64,000 nt of DNA from positions 17,281 to 81,280 of the forward strand of contig DASWDU010000012.1 of assembly GCA_036395115.1 (NCBI GenBank), written 5' to 3'. The notes under the pieces are model-generated. The model had not been told where the DNA came from and ran no database searches. It saw only the letters and a list, made by a program, of their open reading frames with translations. This DNA is from Thermoplasmata archaeon (GTDB lineage Archaea; Thermoplasmatota; Thermoplasmata; RBG-16-68-12). A program made the position numbers and the translations under genes. The number at the start of each line of letters is the position of its first letter. The stretch's first letter is position 1. This document shows positions 58,046 through 64,000 of the stretch, piece by piece.

Positions 58046-58713
58046 TCCTCGAGGCCGTGCGCCGTAATCCGGAAGCTCGCGCGGCTGGCTTCCTCCTTGT
58101 GCCGGTGCTTCTCGAGGACGGCCGTCCGGGTGCTGGTCCCCGTCCGCTCGAAGCGCACGATCGTCTTCGCGTTGTGGCTGAGCATGTGGCCGCCCAGCGG
58201 CATGTACCGGCCCGTGTCGATGTCCGTGTACACCTGCGACGTCACGACGACGGGAATGCTACGCTGGCGCGACACCCGCAGGAGCCGCGCGATCTGCCGC
58301 GTGAGGCCGTACCGCTCCTCGCGACGGGTCTCGTCGCGCATCGTCAGACGATAGTGCATCGTGATGCTGTCGATCACGATTAGCCCGACCTCGGGGTTGC
58401 CCTCGGTCATCTTGACGGCCTTCTCGATCAGCTTCTCCTGCTCCTCGAAGCTGTACGGTTCGGAGAAGAGGATGTTCTTCAGGACGACGTCGAAGTCGTC
58501 TCCGCAGATCTGCCGAAGCCGCTCGAGCGAGACGCCCTCGGTGTCGATGTAGATCGCCTTGCGTCCGGCGCGCACGACGTTCCGCGCGAGCTGCAGGCAG
58601 AAGTTCGTCTTCCCGCTCCCCGCCTCCCCGTGCAGGAGCGTGATGCAGCCGTCCTCGACCCCCCCGCCCAAGAGGTCGTCCAGGGCGCGGCAGCCCAGGG
58701 CCACCACCTTCAT
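58042..58713 (-). CDS. radB: DNA repair and recombination protein RadB
   Basis: 223 residues, the size of RadB (shorter than RadA, without its N-terminal HhH domain). Walker A is HGEAGSGKTN, Walker B LIVIDSITM, followed by the recombinase loop (VVVTSQVYTDID, GGHMLSHNAKTIVRFER in part). RadB is a euryarchaeal RadA paralogue that assists loading of the recombinase. The start is ATG 58713, about 26 bp after a TATA-like TTAAAGC (58736-58742); the longer frame to 58809 lies within nmd3. Confidence 0.93.
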   Translation of the reverse strand: MKVVALGCRALDDLLGGGVEDGCITLLHGEAGSGKTNFCLQLARNVVRAGRKAIYIDTEGVSLERLRQICGDDFDVVLKNILFSEPYSFEEQEKLIEKAVKMTEGNPEVGLIVIDSITMHYRLTMRDETRREERYGLTRQIARLLRVSRQRSIPVVVTSQVYTDIDTGRYMPLGGHMLSHNAKTIVRFERTGTSTRTAVLEKHRHKEEASRASFRITAHGLED

Positions 58714-58738
58714 TGCGAGGACAACCTCGTGACGCGCT

Positions 58739-59764
58739 TTAATTCTTCGAGGCGTCCGGCGGCAAGGCGGAGAGGAACGTGCCGTCCGAGGTCCAGACGA
58801 CGACCGCACGCGCGATCCGGTCCGGGGGTGGCGGGGTCACGGGACGCCCCTGCCCGCTCTCCGGATGGATCGCGATCGCCTCGCCGGGCGCCGGCCGCTC
58901 GATGCGCGCTTCGAATCGCTCCGCGTCGAGCCGCCGCGCACCCCGCACCTCCTTCGCCTTGAACCGGCGTTCCTCGCCGGATGCGAGATCGCGCAACACG
59001 ACGAACGGCCGCACGGCCACCACCTCCGCGAGGCGCGCCTTGTGCCGGACCACGTCGCCGACCTGGAACGGAGGGAGGCGGACGAGGGACGTGACCCGAT
59101 AGACCTCTCGACCTTGCCGTTGCCCGAACAGCTTCGGGGAGGAGGTCACCGAGCCGCCGAACGCCTCCGCGATGTCGCGCGCGAGGTTCTTCCCGAGGGC
59201 GTTCGCGCTCACATAGAAATCGAGCCCGCCGTCGAGCTCTTCAATCCGCGAGACGAACGCGCCCTCCTCGGCGCCCCGATCCACGCGGGCGGCGACGAAC
59301 GTGCGCATCGCCCGCACCTCCGCCGGCGTGAGTTCGCGGCCCTCGCCTCGGACCTGCAGGATCCCTTCGTAGTACCGGCCCCTCTGCTTCTGGCACGTGT
59401 CGCACAGCGACGGCTTGATGCGGAGGCGCGTGCGGAACCCTTGGACGGACTCGAGGTCCTGAAAGCGGCCGAGGGCCTTGACGGTCAAAGAGAGATTATT
59501 CGCGTCCTCCTCGCGCGCGACGAAGGTGAAGCTGACCCGCTCGAACGGTCGCTCGGCAGGGATGCGTTCGCGGAGCAATCGCATGGTCGCGAGGTCCCGA
59601 TCGAGCTTCGACCAGCCGGACCGGAATCGCAAGGAACCGCAGGAACTGCATCGGTCGACGTCGAGGACGTCCGGCGGCCACACGACCGGATGCTTGCGGG
59701 TGAAGTCCTTCGCGCAGAGGCCCTCGTAGGTCGGGCCTTCGGCGCCGCATTCGACGCAGAACAT
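58739..59764 (-). CDS. nmd3: NMD3-related ribosome biogenesis protein
   Basis: 341 residues. Three Cys pairs define the NMD3 zinc region: FCVECGAEG, RCSSCGS and LCDTCQKQ. The segment KLFGQRQGREVYRVTSLVRLP in part (GREVYRVTSLVR) is also family-typical. Eukaryotic Nmd3 binds and exports 60S subunits; archaeal forms probably act in late 50S assembly. ATG 59764 lies about 30 bp from a TATA-like CTTAAGTAG. RadB follows by 25 nt on the same strand. Confidence 0.92.
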   Translation of the reverse strand: MFCVECGAEGPTYEGLCAKDFTRKHPVVWPPDVLDVDRCSSCGSLRFRSGWSKLDRDLATMRLLRERIPAERPFERVSFTFVAREEDANNLSLTVKALGRFQDLESVQGFRTRLRIKPSLCDTCQKQRGRYYEGILQVRGEGRELTPAEVRAMRTFVAARVDRGAEEGAFVSRIEELDGGLDFYVSANALGKNLARDIAEAFGGSVTSSPKLFGQRQGREVYRVTSLVRLPPFQVGDVVRHKARLAEVVAVRPFVVLRDLASGEERRFKAKEVRGARRLDAERFEARIERPAPGEAIAIHPESGQGRPVTPPPPDRIARAVVVWTSDGTFLSALPPDASKN

Positions 59765-59868
59765 GTCGCGGTCGGTTCGTACGGTGCCGCGCTACTTAAG
59801 GGCTGGCGTGGCGGAGCGACCCCGATACCCGAGGGGAAGGCCATAAGTATGCGGCGAGAGGTCGCTCC

Positions 59869-60447
59869 ATGTCCATGGCACAGGCGCGCTCCTGGTGGCG
59901 GATGCGGCAGATCCGGCACCGGGATGCCGTCGTCCTGTCCGTGCTCTCTGCGTCGTTCCTGCTCGAGGGAGAGATTAACGAAATACGGACCGCCTACGAC
60001 ACGTACATCGCCCCGTACGCGGGCCAGCCTCAGGTCGTGCTGAACGTTGTCCTCACGGTCCTCGGATTCACGACGTCCTTCGGCGGGGTCTTCGTCCTGC
60101 TCGGCGGGCTGCATTTCTCCTGGGGACGTGTATCCCGGGGGCGGTTCCTCGTCGGCCTCGGCTTGGGGGTGAGTCTGCTCGGGCTCATCAGCCGGCTCGC
60201 CCGGGCGACCCTTGCAGTTGGCACGCCAATTACGGAACTCGAGCGGTTCACGGCGGGCTTCACGGGCCTCGGCGTCCTCATCGGAATCGGGAGCCACGCG
60301 CTCATGGGCCAATACGCCTTGATGATCAAGAAGCACGCGAGGCGGGTGTGGCGCCGCTGGCGGAAGCCTGAGCGCCCGGGCCGCCGGCCAACGGGTTCCG
60401 AAGAGCGCGTCACATCAGGACGAACTGGGCGTGCGGCACGCCGTTGA
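59869..60447 (+). CDS. Membrane protein with basic C-terminal tail
   Basis: 192 residues. Four hydrophobic segments (VVLSVLSASFLL; VVLNVVLTVLGFTTSFGGVFVLLGG in two parts; FLVGLGLGVSLLGLI; GFTGLGVLIGIGSHAL) are followed by a strongly basic cytoplasmic tail (KKHARRVWRRWRKPERPG). No family was recognised. A TATA-like CCATAAGTAT at 59841-59850 sits 24 bp before ATG 59869, so the gene is probably leaderless. The end overlaps the convergent DUF424 gene by 38 nt. Confidence 0.65.
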   Translation: MSMAQARSWWRMRQIRHRDAVVLSVLSASFLLEGEINEIRTAYDTYIAPYAGQPQVVLNVVLTVLGFTTSFGGVFVLLGGLHFSWGRVSRGRFLVGLGLGVSLLGLISRLARATLAVGTPITELERFTAGFTGLGVLIGIGSHALMGQYALMIKKHARRVWRRWRKPERPGRRPTGSEERVTSGRTGRAARR

Positions 60448-60721
60448 TCCTCAGGATCCCGTCCTCCGAGACGAACCCCGCGCGCTGCGCCGCCTCGACC
60501 GTCTCGCGCCCGACGAAGTTCCCGATTGTCGCGAGCCGAAGGTTGGAGACGAACAAATCCTCGCTGACGACGTCTCCTTCGTAGAACCTCCCGATCTCGA
60601 TCTTGAACTTCCCTTCTCGGAACGTCTTCCCGACGAGGTCCGCATCTGCCGCGGCGACGAGGGTCTCCTTTCCTCGGTGGTACACCTTCATGCGGATCGG
60701 CATCGACCGGACCGCGGTCAC
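60410..60721 (-). CDS. DUF424 protein
   Basis: 103 residues. VAAADADLVGKTFREGKFKIEIGRFYEG and the ending INGVPHAQFVLM (GVPHAQ) match the archaeal DUF424 family, a small domain resembling proteins tied to translation initiation or RNA binding. GTG 60721 overlaps the mcm stop (GTGA), indicating translational coupling. ATG 60703 or 60691 would give a more usual family N-terminus. Confidence 0.85.
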   Translation of the reverse strand: MTAVRSMPIRMKVYHRGKETLVAAADADLVGKTFREGKFKIEIGRFYEGDVVSEDLFVSNLRLATIGNFVGRETVEAAQRAGFVSEDGILRINGVPHAQFVLM

Positions 60722-63700
60722 AACCTCTCGACGAGCTTATACTTGTTTTTCGCGGGGCTGTAGATCTCGCCTTCCTGCGCCCATCGCTTCAGCCACGCGT
60801 CGACCTTCGCCGGCGGTATCCCGCGCTCCTGCGCGATCCTCACGATGTCCTCGTAGTCTGCTACGCCTTCCGGCCCGGCGAGCTCGCTGATGATGTCGCG
60901 GATCGAGATGATCTGCTCCCGCTGGGACTGGCTTATGCCGGTCTGGATGATGTCGATGTCGAAGCGGCCTTCCTCGCCCGCGACCTTGCCCATCCAGTAC
61001 TCGACGATGTGGACGGCCCGGTCTGCATCGTCCGCCGTGACGGCCTCTCCGAGGCGCAGGCGTGCACCCGCTTCCGCGAGTCGGATGATCGCCTCGAGCT
61101 GGCGGGGAGTGATTGGTACGCTCGACCCCGCCGCTTCTCCGGTCTTCCGAATCTCGAGGTACTTCTTCTCGATGATCGCCATCGCCTCATCTGTCATGAC
61201 CGGGTAGATGCGCTTGGCAAGAGCCACGTATTTCCGGAGGAAGTCCGGGCTGAAGTGAGGCGTGTAGGGTTCTTCGAGGTCCCGCGTTTCCTCGGTCGGC
61301 GCGCCTGTTTCTCGCCGTCTCGCAATTTCGCCGACGCGATGACCCTTCAGAATGTGCTCCGCGAGTTCGCGATCCCGATCGGCTTGAGGACGATCGATCA
61401 TGGAGAAGATGATATCGAATCGACTGAGTAAAGCTGGCGGCAGATCGATTTGTTCCGAGATGTACTTGTGCTCATCGAACCGGCCGAACTTCGGATTCGC
61501 GGCCGCAAGTACTGCACATCGGGACTGCAGGACCGCTGTGATTCCCGCCTTCGCCACGCTGATTCGCTGCTGCTCCATGGCTTCATGAATCGCGGATCGG
61601 TCCTGCGGATTCATCTTCTCCAATTCGTCGATGCACGCGAGTCCGAGATCAGCCAGGACGAGCGCTCCTGCCTCAAGCGTCCAGCGACCCTCCCCGAATT
61701 CGTCGCGTACTGCCGCCGCGGTATTGTGGACCAAGATCCCGTTGGCCACGAACGCATGGGCATCCTTCACTGTAAGGTCGAAGACCGTCTCTCTTGGGAA
61801 CGACGATCGGACAGAGACCTCCTTGACGGGTTCCCATCGGATGTCGCCGGACGCGAGCAAGCGGAGGAATTCGATTCGGCGAGGGATCTTCTCGATGCGG
61901 CGCAGGAACGGTGCGATCTCTGCTTCGAGATCCGGAGCGACTTCTCCTTCGTGTTGCCCGAGAAGCTTCGCGAGGCGTTCCAACACGCGGACCGGGATGC
62001 GCGGTGGGCGCCGACTCCGACGGTAGAAAGCATCGTGGACTCGGTGAGGTGGCAGGCCTAGCGCGTTCGCCACGCCGACGCCCGTAATCCCTGAGGCACG
62101 GATTGCCTTCGGAATCCTACGTCGCAGGTCGGACCGCAACCGAATCCGGACGCCATCGTAGGCTCCCCCGCGATACGCGGCCTCGAGCCCGCTAGCATGA
62201 CTGAGAAGGGATTCCCGCGTTGCGGCCATTTCGCCGTACTCCAGGGCGAGACCTCCTCCCTGATGTGCTCCGTACGCCTGCGATGGGGAGATCGCCATCA
62301 GCATCCTGACTTCCCGGAGATGGGGACCTGCCCCAGAAATCAGGTCGAGGTTCGAGTGGGGCCTACGTGCATCGATCTTCTCGAGGGTCGCGTGTTTTTG
62401 AGGATGATTCATGCCGATGTCCTCGCGGAATCGGACGATGGACGCCCAATCGCGGATGTCCAGAACGAACTGGTCGTGTCGCGTCACGATGGACTTTCCG
62501 TCGGCGCGCGTCGATGTTCGCCCCGCGACGCGCCGGACCCGAAGAGATGCATGAATTCCAAAACGAAGCAAGGCAAACTTCACCCCACTCGCGAGGGCCT
62601 CGCTTGCCGTCGTCAGCGAGACACATGTGTCGCCTCCCTGCCGGACGTGAATCGTGCCATCCGTATCGTAGAGGCCGCGGAGATAGGCGGCCAAATTGGA
62701 GGTTGGTCCATTGAGCAAGAATCCGGGGAGCTGCAGGCGGTCGGATTTGGGCGAGCACGGTACACCGAGTTCCGCGAGGAGGGACGCCACGAGGCGGCTA
62801 TGGAAGCGGACCGTCGCCGCGCGCAAAGACGACTGGGGAGTGAAGTCCGTCCTAGCGCCGAACAAGCTCCGGACAAGCTCCGTGTAGATCCGAATGAGCA
62901 CCGGATTGGAATTGCTGAAGCGGATCGAGACGCCTTTCCAGGTCCCCCGCTCGACGCTACCATCCCCCGCAATCAATCCTGCGAAGTAGGCCAAGTCCTC
63001 GTTGATCCGCTCCGGTAGCGAAATCCGATGTCCACCCGCTTGAGAAAACCTGCGAATCGAGTGCACTACGACTTCATCAGACACACCGGCGGCGCGAGCG
63101 GCCGCAAGGAAAAGCGTGAGAGGAATGGCGTGGCGGCCTTCCCTCCATCCGTGGTACACCGAGTCCTCCGAAAGCATGAGTCGGACGGCGGCCTCGCGGA
63201 GCGTCCCGTATCGAGCCTTGAGCCCACTTAGGATTGAATCAATCACGGTCGGCTCGACATCGACCACGATGCGAGTGGTGATGCGAGTCAGGAGAGACAA
63301 GATAAGAGGCGCAGGTGCGTCCGAGAACGTAAGTCGATTCGAGGTCGCGACACGTAGGCCTGGACGGACGAACCGCGCTTGAATCCATGATTGTCCCATC
63401 GCGTGATCAACGAGGACTTTCGTCGCGGGCGTGACGGTCAGCGAAAGTCCGGACGCGGTCGTAATCCGCAGCATGGCGGCGGGAGGCTTCAGGCGCCAGA
63501 CCGCCTCGAGTGAGCCCATCGTCGAACGGTGGCGCTCGTCGAAGGTGACAACCCCTCCAGCGGCGACAGCGGTCTCGATGGGCCGTTCGAGTTCCGCGGT
63601 CCCGAAGTACGGTCTCGCGATATCTTCGATCGATTGGATTCCGCGCTCCGTTGGGATGAGACTATCCGACGCGATGCACAATCCGGCGGCGGTGGCTGCT

Positions 63701-64000
63701 TTCCCGGTGGCATAGATTCCGCGGGGCGACAGGCGACTCATGTACGAGAGCAACTCGCTTTTTCCGACTCCGGGATCTCCGACCATTAACACGTGCAGGT
63801 CCCCCCGGATCCTCCGTCCGTCCGGCATCACCTTCGGCACGCCGCTGAACAGTTGGAGTGCGAGGGCCTCTTTCTCCACGTGCATCCCATACATGGACGG
63901 AGCAATCGAGGCGGTAATCATCCGAAGGATGTCGGGACTCGACCCCGCCTCGCGGATGAGTCGTGCGTCCTCTTCCGTCACCTCGATCTCTTCGAATTCG
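60718..64000 (-). CDS. mcm: MCM replicative helicase, intein-containing, cut by the window edge
   Basis: The frame is open from 64000 to the stop at 60718. The visible part covers the AAA+ helicase and C-terminal winged helix; the N-terminal OB/zinc domain lies outside the window. Walker A is GDPGVGKS; the extein continues GKAATAAGL|TAAAVRDEFG around the intein. Walker B/sensor segments include CIDELEKMNPQDRSAIHEAMEQ in part (CIDELEKM), AANPKFGRFD and LSRFDIIF (arginine finger). MCM unwinds the replication fork as a hexamer. After splicing, the extein is a normal archaeal MCM. Confidence 0.95.
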   Translation of the reverse strand, partial: EFEEIEVTEEDARLIREAGSSPDILRMITASIAPSMYGMHVEKEALALQLFSGVPKVMPDGRRIRGDLHVLMVGDPGVGKSELLSYMSRLSPRGIYATGKAATAAGLCIASDSLIPTERGIQSIEDIARPYFGTAELERPIETAVAAGGVVTFDERHRSTMGSLEAVWRLKPPAAMLRITTASGLSLTVTPATKVLVDHAMGQSWIQARFVRPGLRVATSNRLTFSDAPAPLILSLLTRITTRIVVDVEPTVIDSILSGLKARYGTLREAAVRLMLSEDSVYHGWREGRHAIPLTLFLAAARAAGVSDEVVVHSIRRFSQAGGHRISLPERINEDLAYFAGLIAGDGSVERGTWKGVSIRFSNSNPVLIRIYTELVRSLFGARTDFTPQSSLRAATVRFHSRLVASLLAELGVPCSPKSDRLQLPGFLLNGPTSNLAAYLRGLYDTDGTIHVRQGGDTCVSLTTASEALASGVKFALLRFGIHASLRVRRVAGRTSTRADGKSIVTRHDQFVLDIRDWASIVRFREDIGMNHPQKHATLEKIDARRPHSNLDLISGAGPHLREVRMLMAISPSQAYGAHQGGGLALEYGEMAATRESLLSHASGLEAAYRGGAYDGVRIRLRSDLRRRIPKAIRASGITGVGVANALGLPPHRVHDAFYRRSRRPPRIPVRVLERLAKLLGQHEGEVAPDLEAEIAPFLRRIEKIPRRIEFLRLLASGDIRWEPVKEVSVRSSFPRETVFDLTVKDAHAFVANGILVHNTAAAVRDEFGEGRWTLEAGALVLADLGLACIDELEKMNPQDRSAIHEAMEQQRISVAKAGITAVLQSRCAVLAAANPKFGRFDEHKYISEQIDLPPALLSRFDIIFSMIDRPQADRDRELAEHILKGHRVGEIARRRETGAPTEETRDLEEPYTPHFSPDFLRKYVALAKRIYPVMTDEAMAIIEKKYLEIRKTGEAAGSSVPITPRQLEAIIRLAEAGARLRLGEAVTADDADRAVHIVEYWMGKVAGEEGRFDIDIIQTGISQSQREQIISIRDIISELAGPEGVADYEDIVRIAQERGIPPAKVDAWLKRWAQEGEIYSPAKNKYKLVERL
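61723..63678 (-). mobile_element. Intein within MCM, with LAGLIDADG homing endonuclease
   Basis: 652 residues inserted after GKAATAAGL. It begins with Cys (CIASDSLIP), contains the block-B-like TVTPATKVLV, and ends DAHAFVANGILVHN followed by Thr as the +1 nucleophile. The endonuclease has two LAGLIDADG-like motifs (FAGLIAGDGSV and LRGLYDTDGTI). The insertion point in the Walker-A helix region of MCM is a known hot spot for archaeal inteins. An extra DNA-binding-like stretch (SGITGVGVANALGLPPHRVHDAFYRRSRR in part: VANALGLPPHRVHDAF) lies between the endonuclease and the splicing end. Coordinates are exact at both junctions. Confidence 0.93.

Noticed and set aside
1..64000. tRNA or rRNA genes
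   Set aside because: No cloverleaf-like segment with a T-loop consensus was seen in the gaps between genes; a covariance-model search would be needed to exclude one firmly.

Overview
The window is a GC-rich, gene-dense stretch of an archaeal chromosome, most likely from a high-GC member of the Thermoplasmatota. The evidence is the gene content: GatD and GatE of the archaeal tRNA-dependent amidotransferase, ribosomal protein L10e, Dph2, NMD3, RadB, archease, MCM, an archaeal RPA pair, a zinc-containing ferredoxin, and a mevalonate branch ending in isopentenyl phosphate kinase and type II IPP isomerase. Many genes have a TATA-like box about 25-30 bp before the start codon, consistent with archaeal core promoters and leaderless or short-leader mRNAs. 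Some genes also carry Shine-Dalgarno motifs.

Layout. 0-23 kb is housekeeping and metabolism: rpa1 and its partner, gatE and gatD, an AlaX editing protein, acyl-CoA dehydrogenase, a B12-type radical SAM enzyme, peroxiredoxin, a threonine-synthase-like enzyme, a LarE-like PP-loop protein, a ZIP transporter, ferredoxin and a Cys/Met-metabolism PLP enzyme. 23-41 kb is a surface and cytoskeleton-like block: a 2,755-residue single-pass protein with a large extracellular half and a cytoplasmic coiled coil of about 1,300 residues, two smaller coiled-coil proteins that share its cytoplasmic head domain and heptad motifs, an ADP-forming acyl-CoA synthetase, and a 1,440-residue glycine-rich beta-helix surface protein with a cytoplasmic longin/roadblock-like tail.

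42-47 kb holds the most striking find: a compact operon coding for an ARC/Mpa-type AAA+ ATPase, a PafA/Dop-family Pup ligase/depupylase homologue, and a 58-residue charged protein ending in a Pup/UBact-like segment (AKFRAQKGQ) plus six extra residues. It looks like a complete pupylation-type protein-tagging module in an archaeon. A tandem LAGLIDADG homing endonuclease gene sits directly behind the tag gene and may have altered its 3' end.

47-64 kb returns to core functions: an active/inactive M16 peptidase pair, mevalonate-type decarboxylase, archease, QueE and QueC, Dph2, L10e, IPK, IDI-2 and polyprenyl synthase, RadB, NMD3, a DUF424 protein, and an MCM helicase carrying a 652-residue intein and running off the right edge. 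Two disrupted genes (an SDR remnant and a frameshifted glyoxalase), a set of GTTAT...ATAAC dyads at promoters, and several very small open frames complete the picture. No rRNA, tRNA, CRISPR array or insertion sequence was recognised.
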